Below, piece by piece: positions 47,750-57,765 of a DNA stretch of 64,000 bases (position 1 is the first letter of the stretch; each line of letters begins with the position of its first letter). The stretch covers positions 1 through 64,000 of the forward strand of contig NZ_FQUW01000006.1 in NCBI RefSeq assembly GCF_900129285.1, in the 5' to 3' direction. Origin of the DNA: Desulfofundulus australicus DSM 11792 (GTDB lineage: Bacteria; Bacillota; Desulfotomaculia; Desulfotomaculales; Desulfovirgulaceae). A program made the position numbers and the translations under genes. The notes under the pieces were generated by a model that worked only from the letters and a program-made list of their open reading frames with translations, had not been told where the DNA came from and searched no databases.

Positions 47750-48462
47750 TCCACCGCCAGTAGGATGACTGTAATATTATCACTGCCACCTCTATTAAGT
47801 GCAGCCTGAATCAGTTTACTTACAGCCCTATCCGGATCAGGGTTTTCCTGCAGGAGCATAAGAATGTCTTGAGGTGACAGGTGTACCGTCAGGCCATCCG
47901 TACACAGGATGATTTTATCGCCTTTCTGGATTTTCACCCGGGCTCCATCCACTTCTACCCTCGGTTCGATACCCAGTGCACGGGTTAGAATATTGCGCCG
48001 GGGGTGATTGCGAGCCTGTTCTTCACTGATCCCGCCCAGGCGAACCAGCTCTCCAACCAGGGAGTGATCTTCAGTAAGCTGGTGCATTTTACCCTTACGC
48101 AACAGGTATACACGACTATCTCCTACATGAGCCAGGTACAGGTATTCATTTTTTACCAGAGCGGCGGTCAAAGTTGTACCCATACCTCGATAACCTGGAT
48201 TACTAAAAGATAACTGATAAACCAGACGGTTGGCCTCCTGTATCCCCTGCAACAGCAATGATCCCGGATCACGTGGAAAGGGATAATGTGCTTTAAGAAA
48301 ACGTACCAGCTCATTGATGGCCGTTCGGCTGGCAATTTCTCCTGCTTGATGACCACCCATTCCATCGGCAACAGCAAATAGCCCCAACCCGGGCTCAACG
48401 CACATGCTGTCCTCATTTACCTGTCTTACAAGTCCAGCATCACTGGCCTGACTCCACTTCAT
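47746..48462 (-). CDS. prpC: PP2C-family protein phosphatase (PrpC/PstP/Stp)
   Basis: 238-residue metal-dependent Ser/Thr phosphatase. The N-terminal SDAGLVRQVNEDS, the metal motif FAVADGMGGHQAGE, LAHVGDSRVYLL and CTDGLTVHLS are family marks. It overlaps the FtsW/RodA gene by four bases and the FHA gene by 23. It reverses phosphorylation by the PrkC-type kinase. Confidence 0.95.
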   Translation of the reverse strand: MKWSQASDAGLVRQVNEDSMCVEPGLGLFAVADGMGGHQAGEIASRTAINELVRFLKAHYPFPRDPGSLLLQGIQEANRLVYQLSFSNPGYRGMGTTLTAALVKNEYLYLAHVGDSRVYLLRKGKMHQLTEDHSLVGELVRLGGISEEQARNHPRRNILTRALGIEPRVEVDGARVKIQKGDKIILCTDGLTVHLSPQDILMLLQENPDPDRAVSKLIQAALNRGGSDNITVILLAVD

Positions 48463-48985
48463 AAGCCCACCTCACAAACTGAAAGGTTACATTACCGATA
48501 CGCAAACAATCACCATCGGCCAGAACGGTGGGCCGGTCCAGGCGCACCTCGTTAAGGTAGGTACCATTCAAACTGCCCAGATCCTGTACCCAGTACTGAT
48601 GTCCATGCATGTAAATTACTGCATGCTCATGCGAAGAAAAGGGGTCAGGAATTACTACGTCGTTATGCTCTCCACGGCCCAGGGTAACCTTTTCCCCAAG
48701 ATAAAAACTAGTTCCTTTTCCCAATCGTGAATTGGGACTGGCCAGAACCACCAGCCGCGCGCCAGCTTTGGGAACACTTTTATCCCGGGAACCAGGAAGA
48801 ATATTGGTCTCCCTGGCACCGCCCTCTCCAAAAGTATCAGGGACGGTTATAAATGAGTGCTCCTTATGCAGGCCCCGGAACATATAGCGTACAACCACAA
48901 ATAAAAAGGCATAAAGGAGAAACAGAAAAAGATAGCGCAGGATGGTTAATAAAATACCTGCCAATTCATTCCACCTCAAAAACAC
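48440..48985 (-). CDS. Membrane-anchored FHA-domain protein (FhaB-like)
   Basis: 181-residue protein. A transmembrane helix (about 10-32) leads into a linker and a C-terminal FHA domain with VTLGRGEHNDVVI, FSSHEHAVIY and DLGSLNGTYLN, which binds phosphothreonine. In actinobacteria the same position holds FhaB, a substrate of PknB that recruits the cell-wall machinery. Confidence 0.88.
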   Translation of the reverse strand: MFLRWNELAGILLTILRYLFLFLLYAFLFVVVRYMFRGLHKEHSFITVPDTFGEGGARETNILPGSRDKSVPKAGARLVVLASPNSRLGKGTSFYLGEKVTLGRGEHNDVVIPDPFSSHEHAVIYMHGHQYWVQDLGSLNGTYLNEVRLDRPTVLADGDCLRIGNVTFQFVRWAYEVESGQ

Positions 48986-49745
48986 AAAGGGTAGTTCCCA
49001 TTTTTATGGTATCACCTGGTACCAGGACTTTGGTATGTACCCGAACGCCATTTATATAAACACCATTGGTGCTGCCCAAATCCGTAATCACAAACTCTCC
49101 GCCCCGGTACTCCAGCTGGGCATGGCGCCGGGAGACACTGTTATCAGTGAGAATCACATCACAGGTATCACGACGGCCTATAACCATGGTAGCAGGCTGA
49201 AGAGGGAAAACTTTTCCCGCCTGTGGACCAGCCTTAACCACCAGGCGTGCTTTTAGGCCTGCGGGAACTGCCGATGCCGGCGCGGTATTTTTAACCGGCT
49301 GATATTCCAGAGTATTCTCGAGTTCCTCTTCCCCGTCACCCACCGGGCCAGGCTCTTCTTCGCCAGGAATATGTATTGCTTCCCCAAAACGACCTTCAAT
49401 GCGCATCTGTCCTTCCGGAACCGTGGCATCTTCCTGAATTTCCACTTTTGGAGGAGCAACCAGGGTAAAATTTTTTTCCTCTGCTTTCCTGGCCAGGTAA
49501 TCCTGCAACTCCCGGATCAGATAAGGTGTTATGGAAGAAACAGCCCGATAATCCTCGGTATGTAAATAAATGGTGAACTCATTGGGTACATAAACCCGGG
49601 TGATACTTATCCGCTTCCGGTCACGCATTTCCCGGGCCAATCTTTTGGCCATTTCCACAGGTTGGACCCGGCCTTTAAATTTATCACGGAAAAAGCCTTC
49701 TATGTACCTTTCCAAACTACCTTCCAGGCCGGAAAAGAGTCCCAT
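48966..49745 (-). CDS. DUF3662 and FHA-domain protein (FhaA-like)
   Basis: 259-residue protein. The N-terminal 120 residues (MGLFSGLEGSLERYIEGFF, VQPVEMAKRLAREM) match the DUF3662 domain of mycobacterial FhaA. A linker precedes a C-terminal FHA domain (TMVIGRRDTCDVILTD, VSRRHAQLEY, DLGSTNGVYIN). ATG 49745 follows GGGGGAGGGA; an earlier start at 49763 would include it. It should bind a phosphorylated partner of the kinase and overlaps the second FHA gene by 20 bases. Confidence 0.88.
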   Translation of the reverse strand: MGLFSGLEGSLERYIEGFFRDKFKGRVQPVEMAKRLAREMRDRKRISITRVYVPNEFTIYLHTEDYRAVSSITPYLIRELQDYLARKAEEKNFTLVAPPKVEIQEDATVPEGQMRIEGRFGEAIHIPGEEEPGPVGDGEEELENTLEYQPVKNTAPASAVPAGLKARLVVKAGPQAGKVFPLQPATMVIGRRDTCDVILTDNSVSRRHAQLEYRGGEFVITDLGSTNGVYINGVRVHTKVLVPGDTIKMGTTLCVFEVE

Positions 49746-49763
49746 TCTGGGTCCCTCCCCCAC

Positions 49764-50828
49764 TTATAACAAACCCAGGACACGGCGCCGCAGCTGCCCG
49801 CAAGCAGCATCAATATCACTGCCCAGTTCCCGGCGAACCGTTACCGCAAGACCGGCCCTTTCCAGTATGTTTTTAAAATATTTTACACGGGTAGCCGGAG
49901 GTCGGGAAAACTTTTTCCCGCTTACAGGGTTTACGGGTATAAGATTAATATGACATAGCAGGTCCTTTACCAACCGGACAAGTTCCTCAGCAAAGTGCGG
50001 ACTATCATTTACCCCGGATAACAGGGCGTACTCGAAAGTAATACGCCGGCCGGTGCGTTTTACATACTCGCGACAAGCAGGGATAAGTTCTCCCAGGGGG
50101 TAACGCCGGTTAACGGGCATAAGGTGACTACGCAATTTATCGTTAGGTGCATGTAGCGAAACGGCCAGGGTCACCGGCAGGCGACGCCGGGACAACTCTA
50201 AAATTCCCGGGACTATCCCGCAGGTGGAGATGGTTATATGGCGGTACCCAATATGCAAGCCGTAAGGAGCATGAATGTGGTCCAAAAAAATTAGTACGTT
50301 ATCCAGATTATCCAGTGGTTCCCCGGAACCCATCAAAACTACGTGATTGATCTTTTCACCGAAATCAAATTGCATGGCTAATACTTGATCATACATTTCG
50401 CCGGGGGAAAGATTGCGAATAAAACCACCAGCAGTAGAAGCACAAAAACGGCATCCCATGCGACAACCTACCTGAGTTGAAATACAGGCAGTACAACCGT
50501 AATGATAGCGCATTAAAACACTTTCTATCGCCTGGCCATCCACCAGACGGTACAGGTATTTTACAGTATCCCCCTGCAATGATACCTGTTTTTGCATTAA
50601 TGTAAGGCTTTTTAATTGAACCATATCTTGTAATTTAACCCGTAAATCCCGGGGGAGATCTGTCATTTCCTCCCAGGATTGACAGCACCTTTGAAAAAGC
50701 CAGCGAGCAAGTTGCGATGCCCTGTACGGCGGTTGATCCAGGGAGGATAAAAATTCCTTTATCTGGTCAAAGGTTAGATCTTTTAAATTTATGCTCATCA
50801 TAAACACGGCCCCGTTTTCCGTCGACAT
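49764..50828 (-). CDS. rlmN: Dual-specificity RNA methyltransferase RlmN
   Basis: 354-residue radical-SAM enzyme that makes m2A2503 in 23S rRNA and m2A37 in some tRNAs. The cluster motif is CRFCAST preceded by QVGCRMG; VLMGSGEPLDNLDNV and the C-terminal methyl-carrying cysteine in DIDAACGQL are also visible. The start may be ATG 50828 or the ATG pair at 50801/50798, none with a strong ribosome site. It heads the FHA-kinase gene run. Confidence 0.94.
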   Translation of the reverse strand: MSTENGAVFMMSINLKDLTFDQIKEFLSSLDQPPYRASQLARWLFQRCCQSWEEMTDLPRDLRVKLQDMVQLKSLTLMQKQVSLQGDTVKYLYRLVDGQAIESVLMRYHYGCTACISTQVGCRMGCRFCASTAGGFIRNLSPGEMYDQVLAMQFDFGEKINHVVLMGSGEPLDNLDNVLIFLDHIHAPYGLHIGYRHITISTCGIVPGILELSRRRLPVTLAVSLHAPNDKLRSHLMPVNRRYPLGELIPACREYVKRTGRRITFEYALLSGVNDSPHFAEELVRLVKDLLCHINLIPVNPVSGKKFSRPPATRVKYFKNILERAGLAVTVRRELGSDIDAACGQLRRRVLGLL

Positions 50829-50844
50829 CTTCTTCCATCACTAT

Positions 50845-50853
50845 ATTATACCA
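50845..50853 (-). promoter_or_regulatory. Extended -10 promoter before rlmN
   Basis: The minus strand reads TGGTATAAT, an extended -10 element, in the short gap between rsmB and rlmN. The -35 region is a T tract. Start near 50838 would give a very short leader for ATG 50828 and a normal one for the internal starts. Confidence 0.5.
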
Positions 50854-50899
50854 TACCCCCGGGAAAAAAATTTGATAAAGCGCCATTCTGCGAAACATG

Positions 50900-52261
50900 T
50901 TATGCAGGGAGCTTCTTCCGGAAGCGAGCAATAAAAAACCCATCCATTCCATGCCGGTGTGGTAATAACTGAATATAACCACGGGAGAGGGTTTTCTGGA
51001 AATCCAGGCCGGAAGGCAAGTATGGGGAAAGGTCCTCCAAAAAAAATTCAGGATGACGGGCTAGAAATTCATTTACCTGATCAAGATTTTCTTCCCTGGT
51101 TATGGTGCAGGTACTGTATACCAGTACCCCGCCTGGTTTTAAGTGAGGGGCCACTCCTTCCAGCATCTCCCTTTGCAGGATTGTCATTTCCTCAATGGAA
51201 GCCCTGGTTTTGCGCCAGCGAGCATCGGGTCGCCGGCGCAGTACACCCAGGCCGGAACAGGGTGCATCCAGCAAGATAAAATCCCACGGGTCCATACCAT
51301 GGTCGAGGTAACGGGCATCCGCCGATACGGCCCTGACGCAGGTAATACCCAGACGACGGCAATTGGCAGCTATTAATTTAATTTTATGAGGATGAATATC
51401 CAGAGCAGTTATTTCTCCCTGATTATTCATCAATTGAGCCAGGTGAGTTGTTTTAGTACCGGGAGCAGCCGCTGCATCCAGGACTCGCGCTCCCGGGAAA
51501 GGTGATAGAGCATGTCCGACCAGCATGGAACTTTCATCTTGAACCATAAAAAGGCCCTCTTTAAAAGGCGTAAAATTATGCAGGGTGGGAAATCCAGCTA
51601 TCTTTAACCCTTCCGGAGCGTAGGAAGTGCATTCAGCTGCTACACCTTCCTTCCATAACCGTTGTTTTAATTCCTGCCTGGTGTTCTTCAGGGTATTCGT
51701 TCGGATTGTGTTGGGAGCAGGATCATTATTGGCCTGGCATAGAGCAACGGTTTCATCCACGCCAAATTCCTCCAGCCACCGCTGTACAAGCCAGGACGGG
51801 TGGGAGTAACGCAGCGCAATATGGGCAACCGGATCATCATTTAAATCGGGAAAGGGTATGTTTTTACCCCTGCGGGCCAGGTTGCGCAAGACACCGTTTA
51901 CAAAACCAACCGCCCCTGCATGACCGTAGCGGCGGGCCAGTTCACTGGATTCGTTGCATGCAGCTGCATCAGGAACCCGTTCCAGGTAAATTATTTGGTA
52001 AGCACCCAGGCGAAGTATATTACGTATCCACGGATTCTGGGAAGCCAGGGGCTGATGTAAAAAATGACCCAAAAGCCAGTCAATGGTATTTAAACGGCGC
52101 AGGACACCATATACCAGTTCAGTTGCGAAAGCCCGATCCAGCTTGCCCGGACGGTAGTGTTCCAGAATACGATCCAGGGCCAGGTTGGCATAAGCCTGTT
52201 CCTGATCCACGGCATATAAAACTTTTAAGGCTACTTCCCGGGCATTTACCCGCTCCAACAC
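50900..52261 (-). CDS. rsmB: 16S rRNA (cytosine-967 C5) methyltransferase RsmB
   Basis: 453-residue enzyme. An N-terminal NusB-like helical domain (1-150) precedes the methyltransferase: LDAAAAPGTKTTHLAQLM binds SAM, LLDAPCSGLGVLRRRPDARW and VYSTCTITREEN hold the two cysteines of m5C enzymes. It is followed in the strand direction by rlmN and preceded by fmt and def, a common ribosome/translation neighbourhood. Confidence 0.95.
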   Translation of the reverse strand: MLERVNAREVALKVLYAVDQEQAYANLALDRILEHYRPGKLDRAFATELVYGVLRRLNTIDWLLGHFLHQPLASQNPWIRNILRLGAYQIIYLERVPDAAACNESSELARRYGHAGAVGFVNGVLRNLARRGKNIPFPDLNDDPVAHIALRYSHPSWLVQRWLEEFGVDETVALCQANNDPAPNTIRTNTLKNTRQELKQRLWKEGVAAECTSYAPEGLKIAGFPTLHNFTPFKEGLFMVQDESSMLVGHALSPFPGARVLDAAAAPGTKTTHLAQLMNNQGEITALDIHPHKIKLIAANCRRLGITCVRAVSADARYLDHGMDPWDFILLDAPCSGLGVLRRRPDARWRKTRASIEEMTILQREMLEGVAPHLKPGGVLVYSTCTITREENLDQVNEFLARHPEFFLEDLSPYLPSGLDFQKTLSRGYIQLLPHRHGMDGFFIARFRKKLPA

Positions 52262-52264
52262 TTA

Positions 52265-53026
52265 TCACCCCTTATTCGAGCCGCAAAAGTACCGGATTGC
52301 TCTTTCCACTGAAGGTACGGAAACAGAGGTATTAAAACAGGGGCCAAAGGGACGTTCATTGGTGACCCCCAGAACAGGAATGGGATTGCTATCCAAAATG
52401 CCGCTGACCAGATCCCGTTCGCAAGCTACAGCTACAATTGCCCGGGGCCGGTATTCCCGCACGTATTTACGAGCCAGGGTACCTCCCGTAGCCAGACCCA
52501 TATTAAATCCATATTTATCCCTTAAATCCAGCAACTCACTTATACAGCACCGGCCGCAGCGGCGGCAGTTATCCATGTGAACTGTAATTTTATACGGGCA
52601 TTCACTGTATTGCAGACAATGGGGCACAAGCAATAGCAGTTCTTCCGGAGGTACCCTGAGGTTTCTGGCCTGTACCATCTGGTTATTAACTTCAATAAAT
52701 GATTTCTTTATCCGGTCTGGATCTATACGTAATAACCGACCTAGGACAAGGGCTACGGGAAAAAATAAATTTACAGCTATTCTTATTGGCGCCTGCAGGG
52801 GTTCAAAGGCACGGGCTGCCAGCAAGGTAATTACTATTCCTGCCAGACCGCTTAAAGCCAAAAAGAAAATCCCCGCCAGAAGAAAAACCATGATCAAAAG
52901 GATTACCTGATAGGTCAGGGAACGGGCCGGATTAAAAATCAAATACCAGGTGCCTACCGCTAAAAATGCTACCAGTAACAGGCTGGCTCCTAAAAGACCT
53001 AAAAAAAGCCGCTTATGGGTATTCAT
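52265..53026 (-). CDS. DUF116 family membrane protein
   Basis: 253-residue protein with two or three hydrophobic helices in the first 95 residues. A cysteine-rich cytoplasmic part follows (LVPHCLQYSECPYKI, NCRRCGRCC, VAVACERDLVSG). The spacing suggests an iron-sulfur or zinc site. DUF116 proteins often sit between fmt and rsmB in anaerobic Firmicutes; the role is unknown. Confidence 0.8.
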   Translation of the reverse strand: MNTHKRLFLGLLGASLLLVAFLAVGTWYLIFNPARSLTYQVILLIMVFLLAGIFFLALSGLAGIVITLLAARAFEPLQAPIRIAVNLFFPVALVLGRLLRIDPDRIKKSFIEVNNQMVQARNLRVPPEELLLLVPHCLQYSECPYKITVHMDNCRRCGRCCISELLDLRDKYGFNMGLATGGTLARKYVREYRPRAIVAVACERDLVSGILDSNPIPVLGVTNERPFGPCFNTSVSVPSVERAIRYFCGSNKG

Positions 53027-53032
53027 CGCCCT

Positions 53033-53971
53033 TCACCGACCCAGAACCGTTCCTGGAACCAGGTTATGGCCGCGTAAAAAATCCGCGATCGGTAAACGTC
53101 GCCCTCCCTGCAGCTGTACCTCCTGTAAAGATAGATAACCCTTTCCTGTAGCCACCAGCACCTCTTCACCTGCGGTAACCACCTGGCCGGGAATCACTCC
53201 ATTTACTGGATTGCCTTCTCCCTTTATCGACACCCGCCATACTTTTAAAACCTTCCCTTCCCACCAGGTTCGGGCGCCAGGCCAGGGGTCCAGTCCCCGT
53301 ATCTGGTTATATAAGTCCCGGGCCGCTTTCTCCCAGTTGATTATTTCATCTTCCCGGGTTAAAGGTGGTGCGTAAGTGGCCAGGCTGTCCTCCTGAGGGT
53401 GTCTCCGGAGATTACCCTGTTTTAAAAGTTGGAGAGCCTTTAGCAAAAGTTCCGCCCCCAGCAGGGCAAGCCGATCATGGAGCACCCCGGCGTTATCTGT
53501 TTCTTCAATTGACACGGCCTGTTGCAAAAGGATATCACCCGTATCCAGGCCTTCATCCATAAGCATAATGGTAACACCGGTTTCCCTTTCTCCGTTCATA
53601 ATTGCCCGGTGAATAGGAGCTGCCCCCCGGTAGCGCGGCAATAAAGAAGCATGAATATTAACACAACCCCTGGGCGGAAGGTAAAGTATGGAAGGTGGCA
53701 GGATCTGCCCGTAAGCCGCTACCACAATTATATCCGGCTTAAGTTCTCTAAGCTGTTCGATAAAATAATCATCCCTCACCCGCACAGGCTGCAAAACTGG
53801 TAATCCCATACGCAGAGCAGCTTGCTTTACTGGAGGGGGCTGTATTCGCCCACCCCTCCCCCTGGGGCGGTCGGGCTGGGTAACTACCCCTACCACCGGA
53901 TACCCTGCATTTACCAGCGCATGCAAAGCGGGCACTGCAAAGTCCGGTGTGCCCATAAATACGACACGCAT
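53033..53971 (-). CDS. fmt: Methionyl-tRNA formyltransferase
   Basis: 312-residue enzyme formylating initiator Met-tRNA. The N-terminal catalytic domain starts MRVVFMGTPDFAVPAL and contains SLLPRYRGAAPIHRAIMNGE and GITIMLMDEGLDTGDIL-like sequence (here GVTIM). The C-terminal OB domain binds tRNA. ATG 53971 fits the family start and follows GAGGGGA; longer readings run back into def. Confidence 0.95.
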   Translation of the reverse strand: MRVVFMGTPDFAVPALHALVNAGYPVVGVVTQPDRPRGRGGRIQPPPVKQAALRMGLPVLQPVRVRDDYFIEQLRELKPDIIVVAAYGQILPPSILYLPPRGCVNIHASLLPRYRGAAPIHRAIMNGERETGVTIMLMDEGLDTGDILLQQAVSIEETDNAGVLHDRLALLGAELLLKALQLLKQGNLRRHPQEDSLATYAPPLTREDEIINWEKAARDLYNQIRGLDPWPGARTWWEGKVLKVWRVSIKGEGNPVNGVIPGQVVTAGEEVLVATGKGYLSLQEVQLQGGRRLPIADFLRGHNLVPGTVLGR

Positions 53972-53990
53972 AATTTTTCCCCTCTTCCAA

Positions 53991-54455
53991 TCATGACCCT
54001 GGATTGATGCGTCGAATACGCACAGCCCGGTCGATAAATAGTATACCATCCAGGTGATCAATTTCATGCTGCAACGCCCTGGCCTGATACCCCCGGGCAT
54101 GGTGTTCTACCGCATTTCCGTACCTGTCCATTCCTTTAACCCGCACCTCAGCGGCCCTGGTTACTTCACCTACCACATTGGGCAAACTTAAACATCCTTC
54201 AGTATCAGTATCTTCTCCCCGGGCCTCCACTATTTCAGGATTAATTAGTTCAATCAAGCCTTCCCCGGTGTCTACCACAATCACCCGTTTGGAAACCCCA
54301 ATCTGGGGCGCAGCCAGCCCCACCCCCCGGGCATGATACATGGTATCCTTCATGTTGTCCAGGAGCTTGTGAATATTGGGGGTAATTTTGGTAACCGGTT
54401 TAGCTTTTTCCCGTAAAATCTCATCTCCAAAAAGTACAATCTTAAAAACTGCCAT
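53991..54455 (-). CDS. def: Peptide deformylase
   Basis: 154-residue metalloenzyme removing the formyl group from new proteins. Its three motifs are [17 protein letters not shown] and QHEIDHLDG, the last with the two metal histidines. It lies just upstream of fmt in the usual def-fmt order. Confidence 0.96.
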   Translation of the reverse strand: MAVFKIVLFGDEILREKAKPVTKITPNIHKLLDNMKDTMYHARGVGLAAPQIGVSKRVIVVDTGEGLIELINPEIVEARGEDTDTEGCLSLPNVVGEVTRAAEVRVKGMDRYGNAVEHHARGYQARALQHEIDHLDGILFIDRAVRIRRINPGS

Positions 54456-54472
54456 TTTTAAAACCTCCCCAA

Positions 54473-56674
54473 TTACATCATACTCTGCGGAGCAATATCT
54501 ATGGAAACTTGTACCCGGCGATAATTACTCATATTGTAAAAATCATTCAGCGCAGCTGTAGCCGCTTCCCGTAAAAAATTTTGAACCGGAGCTTTTAAAA
54601 CCAGATGCCAGCGGTAACGATCTTTAATCCGGCCGATGGGAGCGGGAGCTGGTCCCAGCAACTCTACAGGCGCGTTTGTGGTTCGAACTGCCTGCGCCAG
54701 GAAATCTGCTGCCTCCTGAACCTCCCTTTCCAATTTCCCTGTAACCAGCAACCGGGCAAGATGCGTAAAAGGAGGGTAACCCAGAGCCCGTCTCATGGCC
54801 ATTTCCCGGCGGTAAAATCCCCGGTAATCATGGTTTTGGGCACAGGTTATAGCATAATGTTCCGGGGAATAGGTCTGGATCATTACTTCTCCCTTTTTTT
54901 TGCCCCGTCCCGATCGACCTGCTACCTGGGTGAGCAATTGAAAAGTACGCTCACTTGCCCGAAAATCAGGCATATGAAGGGAAATATCAGCATTAATTAC
55001 CCCCACCAGGGTCACGCCGGGAATATCCAGACCTTTAGCAACCATCTGAGTACCTACCAGAATGTCCGCTTCACCCTCGCGAAAAGTTTCTATGATTTCC
55101 CTGTGCGCGCCACGCCGGCCTACCGTATCGCTATCCAGGCGCAGAACACGGGCCGCAGGGAATAAGCGACGGATTTCCTGTTCCACCTTCTGGGTTCCCA
55201 TGCCCAGGTAAGCTACATAATGGCTACCACAACCGGGACATAAAGAAGGAGCCATTACACTGTAATTGCAGTAGTGACACCGCAGCCGCCCGCTGGCATG
55301 ATAGGTAAGGGAAATATCACAATGAGGGCATTTTAAAACTAACCCGCACTCCCGGCATACTACCAGTGTGGAATAACCCCGCCGGTTCAAAAAAAGGATG
55401 ACCTGCTCCCGGCGGGACAGGCGATCGGTTATGGCTTCCTGAAGAGCTTCGGAAAAAATTCCCTTATTTCCCTTTCGTAGTTCCCGGCGCAAATCGATAA
55501 GATGAACGGAGGGCAAGGTAAGCTCGCCCACCCGCTGGTTCAATTCCAGCAACTGATACGTTCCCCCACCAGCAGCCTGGCAATAAGATTCCAAAGAAGG
55601 CGTTGCACTGCCCAGAACCACCACTGCGCCGGTATACCCGGCCAAACGCAGGGCTACCGTCCGGGCATGATAACGGGGGCTTTCCTCCTGTTTGTAGGAA
55701 GGCTCGTGCTCCTCATCTAAAATGATTAAACCCGGTTTTTCCAGGGGGGAAAAAATAGCTGAACGAGCTCCCAGAACCACCTTCGCCTCTCCCGTACGCA
55801 GGCGGTGGTATTCATCATATCTTTCCCCGTCAGAGAGGCGACTATGCAGAACAGCCACCTGATGGCCAAAACGACTCCTGAATATATCAATCATCTGTGG
55901 GGTCAGGGCAATTTCCGGAACCAGTACAATGGCCTGCTTCCCCCGGTTAAGAGCTGCGGCAATAGCCTGAAGGTAAACCTCTGTCTTCCCGCTACCCGTT
56001 ACCCCGTGAAGTAAAAAAACATGCCGCCCGTCATTTTTGTCCAGTGCCTCAATAATTTTTTTTACCGCCCGCAACTGCTCTCCATAAAGAACGGGCGGAA
56101 AACTCCTTTTTTCTGGCAGGTTCCGGCACGGATCTCTGAGTTCAATACGTTCTTTGCTGGTTAAAAGCCCCCTGGCCACCATGGAGTCCACCACCCGCGG
56201 AGAAACACCGGCCGCCTCTGCCAGCTCCTTCCTGGTGAGGCCGGGGCGGGCCTGAATAACTTCCCATACTGCTGCGCTCTTGGGAGCACGACGGGGATCG
56301 GGAACATTTCCGCAAACTGCCGGCCACAATCCTTTTACCTTTTTCGGCCCCTTTATCTGAAGTAAAGGCCAGATAATGGCCCGCAAGGCCTTCACTGTAG
56401 GGCAGAGGTAATACGCCGCCATCCAGCGGGCAAGTGCCAGCTGAAGGGGAGTAAAAACAGGATCTTCATCCAGCAGGGCAGCCAGGTCTTTTAATTCTTC
56501 TTGATTTGGTGCCGGGTTAAGACCAACTACATAACCTTCTATTTTTCGGCGGCCAAAGGGTACCAGTACCCGGCTGCCAACCTGAACCCTGCCGGCCAGG
56601 GATGGGGGTATATTATAATAAAAAACCTTGTCCACCTGATGGTGAGCTATAGACACCAGCACTTCCGCTTGCAA
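54473..56674 (-). CDS. priA: Primosomal helicase PriA
   Basis: 733-residue restart helicase. An N-terminal DNA-binding part precedes the helicase core ([32 protein letters not shown]). Eight cysteines in the zinc region ([13 protein letters not shown] and CHYCN, CPGCG) and C-terminal helicase motifs ([22 protein letters not shown]) follow. It reloads DnaB at stalled forks. It is upstream of def-fmt in the usual order. Confidence 0.96.
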   Translation of the reverse strand: MQAEVLVSIAHHQVDKVFYYNIPPSLAGRVQVGSRVLVPFGRRKIEGYVVGLNPAPNQEELKDLAALLDEDPVFTPLQLALARWMAAYYLCPTVKALRAIIWPLLQIKGPKKVKGLWPAVCGNVPDPRRAPKSAAVWEVIQARPGLTRKELAEAAGVSPRVVDSMVARGLLTSKERIELRDPCRNLPEKRSFPPVLYGEQLRAVKKIIEALDKNDGRHVFLLHGVTGSGKTEVYLQAIAAALNRGKQAIVLVPEIALTPQMIDIFRSRFGHQVAVLHSRLSDGERYDEYHRLRTGEAKVVLGARSAIFSPLEKPGLIILDEEHEPSYKQEESPRYHARTVALRLAGYTGAVVVLGSATPSLESYCQAAGGGTYQLLELNQRVGELTLPSVHLIDLRRELRKGNKGIFSEALQEAITDRLSRREQVILFLNRRGYSTLVVCRECGLVLKCPHCDISLTYHASGRLRCHYCNYSVMAPSLCPGCGSHYVAYLGMGTQKVEQEIRRLFPAARVLRLDSDTVGRRGAHREIIETFREGEADILVGTQMVAKGLDIPGVTLVGVINADISLHMPDFRASERTFQLLTQVAGRSGRGKKKGEVMIQTYSPEHYAITCAQNHDYRGFYRREMAMRRALGYPPFTHLARLLVTGKLEREVQEAADFLAQAVRTTNAPVELLGPAPAPIGRIKDRYRWHLVLKAPVQNFLREAATAALNDFYNMSNYRRVQVSIDIAPQSMM

Positions 56675-56677
56675 ACC

Positions 56678-57109
56678 TTATCTCTCCCTGCCGCCGAACT
56701 TTAAACGGGGTATACATTCTCCCGGAGGTGAAACAGAAACTACCGGGATTTTTTTACTCCTTCTTTCCTGGCAATTAGTTTTATTAACCGGCGAGTCACC
56801 TGTTATGGCATTTTTATCACTCATCTGCGCGGGTGAACGACTTTCCTGCGCCGGAAAACGGGGTGCATGGGTAATGGTAATACTATTTAAGATAAATTCT
56901 TCTTCCTGAACCAGCTCACCATTGCTATAATAACGGCGCCGTATCTCGGCCCTTGGAATAAAGGCTGCAAACTCCGCCGGCACATCCAGTTTACTGCGCC
57001 GGCTCATAATCATGTTCAACTCCCCGAGCCTGATGTCAACCCTGTCATTCTGGCGCCACTTATCTCCCTGTGCATGTTGAGGTATGGAAAACCAGGGATG
57101 GAGAAACAT
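56678..57109 (-). CDS. Hypothetical protein, 143 residues
   Basis: I do not recognise a family. The central part (about 25-85) is ordered-looking, with LGELNMIMSRRSKLDVPAEF and EIRRRYYSNGELVQEEEFIL; the last 60 residues are polar, basic and probably disordered. No signal peptide or membrane helix is seen. A weak GGGGTG stands before ATG 57109 and the stop is three bases before the priA start, so it may be translated with priA. The codon use looks similar to its neighbours, but a non-coding frame cannot be fully excluded. Confidence 0.5.
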   Translation of the reverse strand: MFLHPWFSIPQHAQGDKWRQNDRVDIRLGELNMIMSRRSKLDVPAEFAAFIPRAEIRRRYYSNGELVQEEEFILNSITITHAPRFPAQESRSPAQMSDKNAITGDSPVNKTNCQERRSKKIPVVSVSPPGECIPRLKFGGRER

Positions 57110-57207
57110 GGCAAATCACCCCTGGTATATTCTACTACCCGGGAAACCAAAAAGATACACCCGGGAAACCATTCTGAAAACCTGGCCATAAAAAATGGGA
57201 TCAGCCA

Positions 57208-57236
57208 TTGACGAAAATATTTAATATATTTACAAT
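57208..57236 (+). promoter_or_regulatory. marR promoter with internal palindromic operator
   Basis: TTGACG at 57208-57213, a spacer of exactly 17 bases and TACAAT at 57231-57236 form a strong housekeeping promoter. Inside lies AAATAT-N5-ATATTT (57215-57231), a perfect inverted repeat well placed for repression by the MarR protein encoded next. Confidence 0.72.
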
Positions 57237-57272
57237 TAAAGTACGGATTACTTTTGAATGGGAGGATTTTTC

Positions 57273-57737
57273 TTGCCTCCAGAAAACAACCAAATCCAGG
57301 GAGAAGGTTATCTGGCCGTACGCACCGTGATCGAGCTAACCCGAACCATGGATCTGCTTGAAGACCTGCTGGCCAGGCATTTGGCCCATTTCAACCTCTC
57401 CCAGCCCAAGTTTAATGCTCTAATGGAACTTTACTATGCAGGGGAAGAAGGCCTCCCCCTTTCCGAACTGGGGGAGCGCATGCTGGTAAGCCGGGCCAAT
57501 ATTACTGGACTGATTGATCGCTTACAAAGGGACGGGCTGGTGGTTCGGGCGGTTGATCCTAAAGACCGGCGCGTGATTCGCGCTCAACTTACTCCCCGGG
57601 CTGTACAGCTTATTCACGGAGTTTTACCTCTGCACATGAATTTACTGAAGCAGGCCACAGCCAGTTTAAACCCCGAAGAAAAGGAAACCCTTATCCGCCT
57701 GCTGACCAAGTTGCAGGAAGGTTTAGAGAAATTATAA
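57273..57737 (+). CDS. MarR-family transcriptional regulator
   Basis: 154-residue winged-helix regulator. The DNA-binding part includes LPLSELGERMLVSRANITGLIDRLQRDGLV and the wing DPKDRRVIRAQLT. Flanking helices form the dimer. TTG 57273 has GGAGGA at the right distance, while ATG 57258 overlaps that site. An operator-like palindrome in its promoter suggests autoregulation. The ligand is unknown. Confidence 0.88.
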   Translation: MPPENNQIQGEGYLAVRTVIELTRTMDLLEDLLARHLAHFNLSQPKFNALMELYYAGEEGLPLSELGERMLVSRANITGLIDRLQRDGLVVRAVDPKDRRVIRAQLTPRAVQLIHGVLPLHMNLLKQATASLNPEEKETLIRLLTKLQEGLEKL

Positions 57738-57765
57738 ATAATTTTGTTAAGGGAGTTGATTTTTC

